Below the pieces are notes generated by a model. That model had not been told where the DNA came from and searched no databases. It saw only the letters and a list, made by a program, of their open reading frames with translations. Shown here piece by piece: positions 7,796 through 16,941 of a stretch of 64,000 bases of DNA; within the stretch, counting starts at the first letter, position 1, and each line of letters starts with the position of its first letter. A program made the position numbers and the translations under genes. This DNA is from Streptomyces lavendofoliae. GTDB lineage: Bacteria > Actinomycetota > Actinomycetes > Streptomycetales > Streptomycetaceae. The stretch spans positions 186,001 to 250,000 of the forward strand of contig NZ_BMTP01000001.1 in the NCBI RefSeq assembly GCF_014649735.1, in the 5' to 3' direction.

Positions 7796-9634
7796 TTACA
7801 GGCCGAGGTCGACCTCGAACTCGCCCGCCTCCAGGATCGCCTTGACGGCCGTCAGGTAGCGGGCCGCGTCGGCGCCGTCCACCAGGCGGTGGTCGTAGGA
7901 GAGCGACAGGTACGTCATGTCGCGGACCGCGATGGTCTCGCCCAGGTCCGGGTGGTTGATGACCACCGGGCGCTTGACGGTGGCACCGATGCCCAGGATG
8001 GCGACCTGGTTCGGCGGCACGATGACCGTGTCGAACAGCGCGCCGCGCGAGCCGGTGTTGCTGATCGTGAAGGTGGCGCCGGACATGTCGTCCGGGGTGA
8101 GGCCGCCGCCACGGGCCTTGCCGGCCAGCTCCGCCGTCTTCTTGGCGATGCCTGCGATGTTCAGGTCGCCCGCGCCCTTGATGACCGGGGTCATCAGGCC
8201 CTTCTCGGCGTCCACGGCGATGCCGATGTTCTCCGAGTCGAAGTACGTGATCGTGCCCTCGTCCTCGTTGATCCGGGCGTTGATGACCGGGTGGGCCTTC
8301 AGCGCCTGGGCCGCCGCCTTCACGAAGAACGGCATCGGGGAGAGCTTGACGCCCTCGCGGGCGGCGAACGCGTCCTTCGCGCGGTTGCGCAGCTTCATCA
8401 GCTTGGTGATGTCGACCTCGACGACCGAGGTCAGCTGGGCCTGCGAGTGCAGCGCCTTCATCATGTTGTCGCCGATGACCTTGCGCATGCGGGTCATCTT
8501 GACCGTCTGGCCGCGCAGCGGGGACGCCTCCAGGGCCGGGGCCTTGGCGGCGGCCGGAGCGGCCGCGGCGGGAGCCGGGGCAGCGGCGGCGGCCTTCGCG
8601 GCCTCGGCGGCGGCGACGACGTCCTGCTTGCGGATGCGGCCACCGACGCCGGTGCCCTTGACCGACGCCAGGTCGACGCCGTTCTCGGCGGCGAGCTTGC
8701 GGACCAGCGGCGTCACGTACGCGCCGTCCTCCGCCGGCTGTGCGGCGGCGGGGGCGGGAGTGGCCGGAGCGGCGGCCGGAGCCTGGGGCTGGGCGGGCGC
8801 CGGGGCCTGGGCGGCGGGCGCGGGCTGCGCCGGAGCGGCGGGCTGCGCCGGAGCCGGAGCGGCCGGAGCCTCGGCGGCGGGCGCGGGCTGCGCCGGAGCC
8901 TCGGCGGCGGGGGCCTCGGCGGCGGCCGGGGCGGCCGGGGCCTGGGCGGCGGCCGGAGCCGCACCCGGGGCGCCGATGACGGCCAGCTTGGCACCGACCT
9001 CGGCGGTCTCGTCCTCGCCGACCACGATCTCCAGCAGGACGCCGGACGCCGGCGCCGGGATCTCGGTGTCGACCTTGTCCGTGGAGACCTCGAGCAGCGG
9101 CTCGTCCTCCGTGACCTCCTCGCCGACCTCCTTCAGCCAGCGGGTGACGGTGCCCTCGGTGACCGACTCGCCCAGCGCGGGCAGGACGACGTCGGTGCCC
9201 TCGGCGGAACCGCCACCGGCGGCGGCCTCGGCGGTCGGGGCGGGGGCCGGGGCCTCGGCCTCGGTGGACGGGGCGGCCTGCGGGGCCTCCTGCGCGGGGG
9301 CCTCCTGCGCGGGGGCCTCCTGCGCCGGAGCCGGAGCGGCCTCGGCGGCCGGAGCGGCCTCGGCGGCGGGGGCGGCCTCGGCGGCCGGGGCGCCCGAGCC
9401 GTCGTCGATGACGGCCAGCTCGGCGCCGACCTCCACCGTCTCGTCCTCGGCGACCTTGATGGAGGCCAGGACACCGGAGGCCGGGGCGGGGATCTCGGTG
9501 TCGACCTTGTCCGTCGACACCTCCAGCAGCGGCTCGTCGGCCTCGACGCGCTCGCCCTCGGCCTTCAGCCAGCGGGTGACAGTGCCCTCGGTGACGCTCT
9601 CGCCGAGCGCCGGCAGGGTTACGGAAACCGACAT
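7796..9634 (-). CDS. sucB: Dihydrolipoamide acyltransferase (E2) with two lipoyl domains
   Basis: Core of the 2-oxoacid dehydrogenase complexes, moving the acyl group from E1 to CoA. The 612 residues contain lipoyl domain 1 (1-78, lipoyl-Lys43 in STDKVDTE), an Ala/Pro linker, lipoyl domain 2 (about 147-222, Lys187), a long Ala/Pro/Gln linker, a peripheral-subunit-binding domain (306-341, [13 protein letters not shown]) and a catalytic acyltransferase domain ending in DHRLVDG (His582, Asp586). Databases usually name it SucB. Its neighbours aceE and lpd suggest it serves pyruvate dehydrogenase and possibly the shared 2-oxoglutarate complex known in actinobacteria. It lies 58 bp downstream of lpd. 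Confidence 0.95.
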   Translation of the reverse strand: MSVSVTLPALGESVTEGTVTRWLKAEGERVEADEPLLEVSTDKVDTEIPAPASGVLASIKVAEDETVEVGAELAVIDDGSGAPAAEAAPAAEAAPAAEAAPAPAQEAPAQEAPAQEAPQAAPSTEAEAPAPAPTAEAAAGGGSAEGTDVVLPALGESVTEGTVTRWLKEVGEEVTEDEPLLEVSTDKVDTEIPAPASGVLLEIVVGEDETAEVGAKLAVIGAPGAAPAAAQAPAAPAAAEAPAAEAPAQPAPAAEAPAAPAPAQPAAPAQPAPAAQAPAPAQPQAPAAAPATPAPAAAQPAEDGAYVTPLVRKLAAENGVDLASVKGTGVGGRIRKQDVVAAAEAAKAAAAAPAPAAAAPAAAKAPALEASPLRGQTVKMTRMRKVIGDNMMKALHSQAQLTSVVEVDITKLMKLRNRAKDAFAAREGVKLSPMPFFVKAAAQALKAHPVINARINEDEGTITYFDSENIGIAVDAEKGLMTPVIKGAGDLNIAGIAKKTAELAGKARGGGLTPDDMSGATFTISNTGSRGALFDTVIVPPNQVAILGIGATVKRPVVINHPDLGETIAVRDMTYLSLSYDHRLVDGADAARYLTAVKAILEAGEFEVDLGL

Positions 9635-9692
9635 GGTTTCGGTTGCTCCTAACGAATTGCGGAAAGTGGTCGTCGCGCCCGGACTGAAGGCG

Positions 9693-11081
9693 TCAGTCGT
9701 GGGAGTGGAGGGGCTTGCCGGCCAGGGCCAGGTGGGCCTCGCCGAGCGCCTCGTTCTGCGTCGGGTGGGCGTGGATCAGCTGCGCGACCTCGGCCGGCAG
9801 CGCCTCCCAGTTGTAGATCAGCTGTGCTTCGCCGACCTGCTCGCCCATGCGGTCACCGACCATGTGGACGCCGACCACGGCACCGTCCTTGACCTGGACG
9901 AGCTTGATCTCACCCGCGGTCTTGAGGATCTTGCTCTTGCCGTTGCCCGCGAGGTTGTACTTCAGGGCGACGACCTTGTCCGCGCCGTAGATCTCCTTGG
10001 CCTTGGCCTCGGTGATGCCGACGGAGGCGACCTCGGGGTGGCAGTACGTCACCCGGGGCACGCCGTCGTAGTCGATCGGAACGGTCTTCAGACCGGCCAG
10101 ACGCTCCGCCACCAGGATGCCCTCGGCGAAGCCGACGTGCGCGAGCTGGAGGGTCGGGACGAGGTCGCCCACGGCCGAGACGGTCGGGACGTTGGTGCGC
10201 ATGTACTCGTCGACGAGGACGTAGCCGCGGTCCATCGCGACGCCCTGCTCCTCGTACCCGAGGCCGGCCGAGACCGGGCCGCGGCCGATGGCGACGAGCA
10301 GCACCTCGGCCTCGAAGGTCTTGCCGTCCGCCAGGGTGACCTTGACCCCGTTGTCGGTGTACTCGGCGCTCTGGAAGAACGTGCCGAGGTTGAACTTGAT
10401 GCCGCGCTTGCGGAACGCGCGCTCCAGGAGCTTCGAGCTGTTCTCGTCCTCGACCGGGACGAGGTGCTTCAGGCCCTCGATGATCGTGACGTCGGTGCCG
10501 AAGGACTTCCAGGCGGAGGCGAACTCGACGCCGATGACGCCGCCGCCCAGGATGATCGCGGACTCCGGAACCCGGTCCAGCGTCAGCGCGTGGTCGGAGG
10601 AGATGATGCGATTGCCGTCGATCTCCAGGCCCGGGAGCGACTTCGGTACGGAGCCGGTGGCGAGGAGGACGTGGCGGCCCTCGACCCGCTGGCCGTTCAC
10701 GTCGACCGAGGTGGGGGAGGACAGCCGGCCCTCGCCCTCGATGTAGGTCACCTTGCGGGAGGCGACGAGACCCTGCAGGCCCTTGTACAGGCCGGAGATC
10801 ACGTCGTCCTTGTACTTGTGGACGGCCTTGATGTCGATGCCCTCGAAGGAGGTCAGCACACCGAACTGGTCGGCCTCACGGGCCTGGTCCGCGATCTCAC
10901 CGGCGTGGAGCAGCGCCTTGGTGGGAATGCAGCCGTTGTGCAGGCAGGTGCCGCCGAGCTTGTTCTTCTCGATCAGTGCGACGTCCAGGCCCAGCTGCGC
11001 ACCCCGCAGGGCCGCGGCGTACCCGCCACTGCCACCGCCGAGGATCACTAGGTCGAAAACGGTGCTGGCGTCGTTCGCCAC
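9693..11081 (-). CDS. lpd: Dihydrolipoyl dehydrogenase (E3)
   Basis: FAD flavoprotein that reoxidises dihydrolipoamide with NAD+. The 462 residues carry the FAD loop GGGSGG (15-20), the redox disulfide [13 protein letters not shown] (Cys46/Cys51), the NAD loop [13 protein letters not shown], the AVGDLVP FAD segment, and the C-terminal base HPTQNE (His439, Glu444). GTG at 11081 is chosen over an upstream ATG because GGAGG sits seven bases before it. It is the first gene of the lpd-sucB unit. Confidence 0.97.
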   Translation of the reverse strand: MANDASTVFDLVILGGGSGGYAAALRGAQLGLDVALIEKNKLGGTCLHNGCIPTKALLHAGEIADQAREADQFGVLTSFEGIDIKAVHKYKDDVISGLYKGLQGLVASRKVTYIEGEGRLSSPTSVDVNGQRVEGRHVLLATGSVPKSLPGLEIDGNRIISSDHALTLDRVPESAIILGGGVIGVEFASAWKSFGTDVTIIEGLKHLVPVEDENSSKLLERAFRKRGIKFNLGTFFQSAEYTDNGVKVTLADGKTFEAEVLLVAIGRGPVSAGLGYEEQGVAMDRGYVLVDEYMRTNVPTVSAVGDLVPTLQLAHVGFAEGILVAERLAGLKTVPIDYDGVPRVTYCHPEVASVGITEAKAKEIYGADKVVALKYNLAGNGKSKILKTAGEIKLVQVKDGAVVGVHMVGDRMGEQVGEAQLIYNWEALPAEVAQLIHAHPTQNEALGEAHLALAGKPLHSHD

Positions 11082-11483
11082 GTCACGTCCTCCATGCATG
11101 TGCGCCGGTCGCCGGTCGTCCACGACCGGGCGGCGGCTGGTGTCCGGCCGCTGATTCTTCGGCCCTGTGGTGGGGGCCCTGTCCTGCCGAGAACCCATCT
11201 TCGCACTTGTTGCCGGGACACGGGACGCGGGGCTGTTCTTATCCGGGGCTCGGTTCGGCTCCGGGGCGCTCAGGACGGTGTCGACGGCCGATCGTGCCCG
11301 GTCCCTCGTTCCTCGGGACCCGCGCGCGTTCTCCCTCCCGGCACCGCCGCGCCCCTTCGTCCCACTCACCGGGCCGCGCGGGTGGGAGGCACCGGCCGGC
11401 GGACGGGGTGATCCCGCGCACACGGCGGCCCCGGGGGGTGTCCCCCCGGGGCCGCCGGAGTGACCGTGCGGTCACCGCGGGTG
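11082..11483. other. 402-bp region between pepA and lpd
   Basis: It contains the pepA terminator hairpins next to 11484 and, nearer 11100-11250, the likely lpd promoter region. No open frame here has a recognisable domain. Confidence 0.5.
11423..11475 (-). terminator. Terminator hairpins downstream of pepA
   Basis: A 16-bp perfect stem (cggcggccccgggggg and complement, loop tgt) spans 11423-11457. A second 7-bp stem, GTGACCG-tg-CGGTCAC, is at 11460-11475, immediately after the pepA stop. The stacked arrangement separates pepA from lpd. Confidence 0.8.
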
Positions 11484-13004
11484 TCAGCCGAGGTCGCCCG
11501 CGGCCGTGCGCTCCGCCAGCCTCACCAGGGTGCGGACGGCCGAGCCGGTGCCGCCCTTGGGGGTGTAGCCGAACGGCCCGCCCTCGTTGAAGGCCGGGCC
11601 CGCGATGTCCAGGTGGGCCCAGGTGATGCCCTCGCCCACGAACTCCTTGAGGAACAGGCCGGCGACCAGGCCGCCGCCCATCCGCTCGCCCATGTTCGCG
11701 ATGTCGGCGGTCGGCGAGTCCATGCCCTTGCGCAGGTCGGCCGGGAGCGGCATCGGCCAGGACGCCTCGCCGACCTCCTCCGCGATCTCGTGGATGGAGG
11801 TACGGAACGCGTCGTCGTTCGCCATGATGCCGAACGTGCGGTTGCCCAGCGCCAGCACCATCGCGCCGGTGAGCGTCGCCACGTCGACGATCGCGTCCGG
11901 GTTCTCCTCCGACGCGCGGGTCAGGGCGTCGGCCAGGACCAGGCGGCCCTCGGCGTCGGTGTTCAGGACCTCGACGGTCTTGCCGCTGTACATGCGCAGC
12001 ACGTCGCCGGGACGGACGGCCGAGCCGGAGGGCATGTTCTCGGCGAGCGCCAGCCAGCCGGTGACGTTCACCGCGAGGCCCAGGCGGGCGGCCGCGACGA
12101 CGGCGGCGAACACGGCGGCGGCGCCGCTCATGTCGCACTTCATCGTCTCGTTGTGGCCGGCCGGCTTCAGGGAGATGCCGCCCGAGTCGTAGGTGATGCC
12201 CTTGCCGACGAGGGCGAGGGTCTTCTCCGCCTTGGGGTGCGTGTACGCGAGCCTCACCAGGCGCGGCGTGTGCTCCGAGCCCTGGCCGACGCCCAGGAGG
12301 CCGCCGTACCCGCCCTTCACGAGGGCCTTCTCGTCGAGGACCTGCACCTTGATGCCGTGCTCCTTGGCCGCCGCGGTGGCGATGGCGGCGAAGGACTCGG
12401 GGTAGAGGTCGTTCGGCGGGGTGTTGACCAGGTCGCGGGCGCGGTTGATCTCCTCGGCCAGCGCGGCGGCGCGCTCGGCCCCCGCCTTGTACGCCTTGTC
12501 GCGCGGCTTGGTGCCCAGCAGCGCCACCTCGCCCAGCGGGCCCTTGGCGTCCTTGCCCTGCTCCCGGTAGGCGGTGAAGGCGTACGCGCCGAGCAGCGCG
12601 CCCTCCGCGACGGCCTCGGCGTCCTCGACCGCCTCGACCGGCAGGGCGAACCCGGCCTTCTTGACACCGGCCAGCGCGCGGGCGGCCGCACCGGCGGCGC
12701 GGCGCAGGGCCTCGGCGTCGTACGCCTCGTCCTTCTCGGGCGCCGTGCCGAGTCCCACCGCGAGGACGAGCGGGGCCTTCAGGCCGGACGGCGCGGGCAC
12801 CTTGGTCACCTCACCCTCGGAGCCCGAGGCGCCGAGGGTCTCCAGGACGCCGGCGAGCCTTCCGTCGAACGCCTTGTCCACGGCCTCGGCGCCCGGTGCC
12901 ACGACGAGCCCCTTGCCGCCCTTCCGGCTCTTGGCGACGCCGACGACGAGAGCGTCGGCGCGCAGTGTCGCCGCGCCGGCGGTGCTGAGAGTGAGAGCAG
13001 TCAC
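11484..13004 (-). CDS. pepA: Leucyl aminopeptidase (M17)
   Basis: Cytosolic two-metal aminopeptidase removing N-terminal residues, often hexameric. The 506 residues have a Macro-like N-terminal domain and a C-terminal M17 domain. The latter includes GKGITYDSGGISLKP (metal and catalytic Lys), MKCDMSGAAAV (Asp ligand) and the signature NTDAEGRLVLADAL (Asp/Glu ligands, catalytic Arg). The GTG at 13004 matches the family N-terminus; its Shine-Dalgarno is weak. It is transcribed towards lpd but separated from it by strong hairpins. Confidence 0.95.
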   Translation of the reverse strand: MTALTLSTAGAATLRADALVVGVAKSRKGGKGLVVAPGAEAVDKAFDGRLAGVLETLGASGSEGEVTKVPAPSGLKAPLVLAVGLGTAPEKDEAYDAEALRRAAGAAARALAGVKKAGFALPVEAVEDAEAVAEGALLGAYAFTAYREQGKDAKGPLGEVALLGTKPRDKAYKAGAERAAALAEEINRARDLVNTPPNDLYPESFAAIATAAAKEHGIKVQVLDEKALVKGGYGGLLGVGQGSEHTPRLVRLAYTHPKAEKTLALVGKGITYDSGGISLKPAGHNETMKCDMSGAAAVFAAVVAAARLGLAVNVTGWLALAENMPSGSAVRPGDVLRMYSGKTVEVLNTDAEGRLVLADALTRASEENPDAIVDVATLTGAMVLALGNRTFGIMANDDAFRTSIHEIAEEVGEASWPMPLPADLRKGMDSPTADIANMGERMGGGLVAGLFLKEFVGEGITWAHLDIAGPAFNEGGPFGYTPKGGTGSAVRTLVRLAERTAAGDLG

Positions 13005-13309
13005 GGTGGTGAATTCTCGCTTCCATTGAGTTCTGAGGCGGTCGAGGGGTGGGACGACCGAGTCCTGCCGCATCGTAAGTGGAGCCCGGTGCGCGCCGTG
13101 AACGAGCCTACGCGTGCTGTCCCGTTTCGCTCACGGCGGCGGCAATTCACTCATCCGTGGCGTCTCCTCAACGTTTGCTGCGTCAACTGCTGAGAGCTGC
13201 GTCACACTCCCTGCATTCGTGCAAGGGAGCAACGTACCGCTTTGCATCATCACCACAGATCCTCCCGGCGGCCGCGCGCCCACGGGGGACCCACGAGGGG
13301 GGAAGTCAT
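13005..13309. promoter_or_regulatory. 305-bp divergent region between pepA and the exopolysaccharide-like operon
   Basis: It must hold promoters for pepA (minus) and for the 13310 operon (plus). It is relatively AT-rich between 13125 and 13250. A hairpin at 13207-13229 (CTCCCTGCA, TTCG loop, TGCAAGGGAG, one bulge) sits about 80 bp before the operon start and could be an operator or leader structure. A strong Shine-Dalgarno (GAGGGGGGAA) precedes the ATG at 13310. Confidence 0.5.
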
Positions 13310-15370
13310 ATGCACACGTCCGGATTCCGGCGCAGGAGAGCGGCGGGCACCCTGCCGGCCGCGACCGCACTGGCCACGGCCCTGCTGGCGACGGTCGTCC
13401 CGGCCGCCCCGGCGTCGGCGGCCGAACTCGCGCCGCGCGTCGACCTGACGGTACTCGTCGTGGACGACGGCGGCGGCGCGGTCGGGGCGATCGCCTCCGA
13501 ACTCAAGGGGTCCGGCACCCCTTACCGCACCGTCCGCCTCACCGACCCGGCGCGCCCGGTCATCGACGCCGCGTTCCTCGCCGACACGGTCGACGGGCGG
13601 CCCCGCGCCAAGTACCAGGGCGTCGTCCTGCCCGACGAGGCGCCGCAGGGTCTGGCGCCGGCCGAACGGGCCGCTTTGACCGCGTACGAGCAGAAGTACG
13701 CCGTCCCGCAGGTCGACGCCTACACCTGGGCCCACCCGGGCGTCGGCCTGGACCACACCAGCGAGGGCGGGAGTTCCGGCGTCCTCGACGGCGTCCGCAC
13801 CGACGTCACCGCCGCTGGGCGGACGGGCCCCTTCCGGTACCTCGACGGGCCCCTCACCTTCGAGGACAACGACCCGGACGTCGCCGAGAGTTACGGCTAC
13901 GCGGGCCGGCCCCGCGAGGGCTACACCAGCTACCTCGACATGCCCGTCGCCGGCGGCGGGCGCGCCAGCCTCGTCGGGCAGTACGCCCACGACGGCCGGC
14001 GCGAACTGGTCGTCACCTTCGCGTACAACCAGCACCAGCGGCAGTTCCGCGCCCTGGCCCGCGGCATCGTGGAATGGCTGACGGACGGCGTCCACCTCGG
14101 GCAGAACCGCAACTACCTCTCCGTCCACGTCGACGACGTGTTCGCCCCCGACGCCCGCTGGGACACCGAACGCAACTGCACGCCCGGCGACATCGACTGC
14201 GTCGGCGGCGGCGACGGCGGCGCGTCCACCCCGCCGATCCGGATGACCCGGGCCGACGCCCAGTACGCCGCCCAGTGGCAGCGTTCCGCGGGCTTCACCC
14301 TGGACATGGTGTACAACGCGGGCTCGGGCGAGGAGTGGAGGACCGAGCACGGCGGCAGCGACCCGCTCACCGCCCAGCTGGTGGCCGACCGCGCCCAGTA
14401 CCGCTGGATCAACCACACCTACACGCACCCCTTCCTCGGCTGCGTCCAGGACACCTCCACCGTCCCGTGGAGCTGTGCCAAGGACGCGTACGGCAACACC
14501 CGTTACATGAGCCGCGCCGAGATCACCGCCCAGATCCGCGACAACCACACCTGGGCCGTGAACCGGGGCATCGCCGTCGACCGCGCCGAACTGGTCACCG
14601 GCGAGCACTCCGGCCTCAGGACCCTCCCGCAGCAGCCCGCCGACAACCCGAACCTCGCCGGCGCGCTGGCCGACACCGGCGTCAGGTGGATCGCGAGCGA
14701 CAACTCCCGCGACCCCCAGCAGCGGCCCGTCGGCACCGCCAAGACCGTCCCGCGCCACCCGATGAACGTGTACTACAACGTCGGCACCGCCGCCGAGATG
14801 GCCGACGAGTACAACTGGATCTACACGTCGAAGGAGGACGGCGGAAGCGGCGTCTGCGAGACCAACCCCGCCTCCACCTGCCTGGACGAGCCGCTCGACG
14901 TCACCACCGGCTACGCCTCGTACATCGTCCCGCAGGAGGCCCGGATCGCCCTCGGCCACGTCCTGGGCAACGACCCCCGCCCGCACTACGTCCACCAGTC
15001 CAACATGGCCGAGGACCGCCTCCTCTACCCGGTGCTGGACCGGATCCTGGCCGACTACCGCGGCCTGTTCGCCGACAACACCCCGCTCGTCAACCCCCGT
15101 CACCGCGACGCCGGTACGGAACTGGCCCGCCGCGCCGCCTGGGACAAGGCCCTCGCGGACGGCAGGGTCACCGCGTACCGCATCGGCGGCACCGTCACCG
15201 TCAAGGCGCCCGCCGGAGTGACCGCCCCCGTCACCGCGCCCGAGGGCACCCGGAAGAACCTGCTGCTCGGGACGGCGGCGTTCGGCACCGGATACGCCGG
15301 TGCCCGCTCGGCGTGGACCGCGCCCGAGGCGCTCCAGTCCGCGGTCACCCTCACGCTGCCGACCACCTGA
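13310..15370 (+). CDS. Secreted Agd3-like polysaccharide deacetylase (CE18-type)
   Basis: A 686-residue exported protein whose signal peptide (RRRRAAG...ALLATVVPAAPASA) is cleaved near residue 40. NodB-like elements are present. YLSVHVDDVFAPDARWD (about 270) supplies the catalytic/metal Asp pair, INHTYTHPFLG (about 370) the HxxxH metal ligands, and TGEHSGL (about 425) the third motif. The large N-terminal part before residue 260 resembles the accessory and carbohydrate-binding region of Aspergillus Agd3, which deacetylates GalNAc in galactosaminogalactan. It is the first gene of a five-gene operon with PelF-, spherulin-4- and GH114-like products, so the likely substrate is an N-acetylhexosamine polymer. 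Family firm, substrate inferred. Confidence 0.8.
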   Translation: MHTSGFRRRRAAGTLPAATALATALLATVVPAAPASAAELAPRVDLTVLVVDDGGGAVGAIASELKGSGTPYRTVRLTDPARPVIDAAFLADTVDGRPRAKYQGVVLPDEAPQGLAPAERAALTAYEQKYAVPQVDAYTWAHPGVGLDHTSEGGSSGVLDGVRTDVTAAGRTGPFRYLDGPLTFEDNDPDVAESYGYAGRPREGYTSYLDMPVAGGGRASLVGQYAHDGRRELVVTFAYNQHQRQFRALARGIVEWLTDGVHLGQNRNYLSVHVDDVFAPDARWDTERNCTPGDIDCVGGGDGGASTPPIRMTRADAQYAAQWQRSAGFTLDMVYNAGSGEEWRTEHGGSDPLTAQLVADRAQYRWINHTYTHPFLGCVQDTSTVPWSCAKDAYGNTRYMSRAEITAQIRDNHTWAVNRGIAVDRAELVTGEHSGLRTLPQQPADNPNLAGALADTGVRWIASDNSRDPQQRPVGTAKTVPRHPMNVYYNVGTAAEMADEYNWIYTSKEDGGSGVCETNPASTCLDEPLDVTTGYASYIVPQEARIALGHVLGNDPRPHYVHQSNMAEDRLLYPVLDRILADYRGLFADNTPLVNPRHRDAGTELARRAAWDKALADGRVTAYRIGGTVTVKAPAGVTAPVTAPEGTRKNLLLGTAAFGTGYAGARSAWTAPEALQSAVTLTLPTT

Positions 15371-15405
15371 CGCCCGACCACATCCACATCCGGGGGGACA
15401 CACCG

Positions 15406-16941
15406 ATGCCGAGCAGCGGCCGTCATGTCACCATGCTCACCGAAGGCACCTACCCGCATGTCCACGGCGGCGTCAGCACCTGGTGCGACCAACTCGTCCG
15501 CGGCATGCCCGAGGTCGACTTCCACGTCCTGGCACTGACCGGCAGCGGCCGTGAGCCCGTCACCTGGGAGCTGCCGCCCAACCTCTACCGGCACACCTCC
15601 TTCCCGCTGTGGGGCCCGGCCCGAGGGCGCGGCCGGCCCCTCATCGGGCGGGAGCGGCGCGCCTTCACCGACACCTACGAACGCTTCCTGCTGTCGATAC
15701 TCGACCCGTCGGCCGGCTGCGACTTCGGCGAGAGCCTGTACGCCCTCGCCGGGCTCGCCCGGCGCGGCCGGCTCTCGGCGGCCCTGCGCTCCGAGTCCGT
15801 CCTGCGGTCCCTGATGTGGATATGGACCATGCCGCACCTGGAGACGGCAGCCGCCCGCCCCACCGTCCACGACGCGCTGACCGCCACCGACCTCCTCGAA
15901 CACGCCCTGCGCCCGCTCGCCGCCCGCGTCCCCGGCGACAGCGTCGCCCACGCCGTCTCCAGCGGCCTGGCCACCCTCCCCGCCCTCGCCGCCCAGCACT
16001 TCGACGGCGTGCCGTTCCTCCTCACCGAACACGGCATCTACCTGCGCGAGCGCTACCTCGGCTACCGCAGCGCCGCCCAGCGCTGGCCCGTCAAAGCCCT
16101 GATGCTCGGCTTCTACCGGGAACTCAACGGCCTCGGCTACCGCAAGGCCGACCTCATCACCCCGTGCAACCAGTACAACCGGCGCTGGGAGGAGCGCGGC
16201 GGCGCCCCCTCCGACCGCATCCGCACCGTCTACAACGGCGTCGACCCGCACGCCTTCCCCCTCGCCGGACCCGAGCCCGCCGTGCCCACCCTCAGCTGGT
16301 GCGGCCGCGTCGACCCCATCAAGGACCTGGAGACCCTGGTCAGGGCGTACGCCATCGCGCGCGCGGAGGTCCCCGCCCTGCGCCTGCGGTTGTTCGGCCC
16401 CGTCCCGGCCGGCAACGAGGACTACCGGACGAAGCTGGAGAAGCTCGCCGCCGACCTCGGCGTCACCGACGGCATCGCCTACGAGGGCCGGGTCTCCGAC
16501 GTGGCGAGCGCCTACGCCGCGGGCAGCCTGGTGATGCTCTCCTCCATCAGCGAGGGGTTCCCCTTCTCCCTCATCGAGGCCATGTCGTGCGGCCGGGCCA
16601 CCGTCTCCACCGACGTCGGCGGCGTACGGGAGGCCGTCGGGGACACCGGCCTCGTGGTACCGCCCCGCGAACCCGCCGTGATGGCCGAGGCCGTGCTGAC
16701 CCTGCTGCGCGACGACGAGCGGCGCGCCCTGCTGGGGCGGCGGGCCCGGCAGCGCGTCGTCGACCAGTTCACCCTGCGCCGCTCCGTCGACGGCTTCCGC
16801 CGCATCTACCTGGAGCTGGCCGGACACCCCGTACCGGAGCCGGCCGTCGAGGACACCCGCGACTGGACACTCCAGCTGCGCATCGCCGACCCCTGGCGCG
16901 AACCCGCCACCGACGACCTGGTCACCGAGGAGGCGGCCTGA
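15406..16941 (+). CDS. pelF: PelF-like GT4 glycosyltransferase
   Basis: A 511-residue cytosolic GT-B enzyme. The PelF/DUF3492 hallmarks are clear: LTEGTYPHVHGGVSTWCDQL at residues 5-25, FLLTEHGIYLRER near 205, a C-terminal donor half with SWCGRVDPIKDL, and the EX7E-type ISEGFPFSLIEAM near 385. In Pseudomonas and Gram-positive pel loci PelF polymerises the Pel chain from a UDP-hexosamine. The 35-bp gap to the deacetylase carries a GGGGGGAC Shine-Dalgarno. Its stop overlaps the next ATG (TGATG). No c-di-GMP receptor (PelD) or PelE is nearby. Confidence 0.85.
   Translation: MPSSGRHVTMLTEGTYPHVHGGVSTWCDQLVRGMPEVDFHVLALTGSGREPVTWELPPNLYRHTSFPLWGPARGRGRPLIGRERRAFTDTYERFLLSILDPSAGCDFGESLYALAGLARRGRLSAALRSESVLRSLMWIWTMPHLETAAARPTVHDALTATDLLEHALRPLAARVPGDSVAHAVSSGLATLPALAAQHFDGVPFLLTEHGIYLRERYLGYRSAAQRWPVKALMLGFYRELNGLGYRKADLITPCNQYNRRWEERGGAPSDRIRTVYNGVDPHAFPLAGPEPAVPTLSWCGRVDPIKDLETLVRAYAIARAEVPALRLRLFGPVPAGNEDYRTKLEKLAADLGVTDGIAYEGRVSDVASAYAAGSLVMLSSISEGFPFSLIEAMSCGRATVSTDVGGVREAVGDTGLVVPPREPAVMAEAVLTLLRDDERRALLGRRARQRVVDQFTLRRSVDGFRRIYLELAGHPVPEPAVEDTRDWTLQLRIADPWREPATDDLVTEEAA

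Noticed and set aside
8731..9400. GC-rich repetitive DNA inside sucB
   Set aside because: Explained by the Ala/Pro linkers between lipoyl domains; not an independent repeat element.
11082..11423. Upstream extension of the lpd frame to 11423
   Set aside because: GTG 11081 has GGAGG at the right distance and matches the family N-terminus; the extension is Pro/Arg-rich noise.
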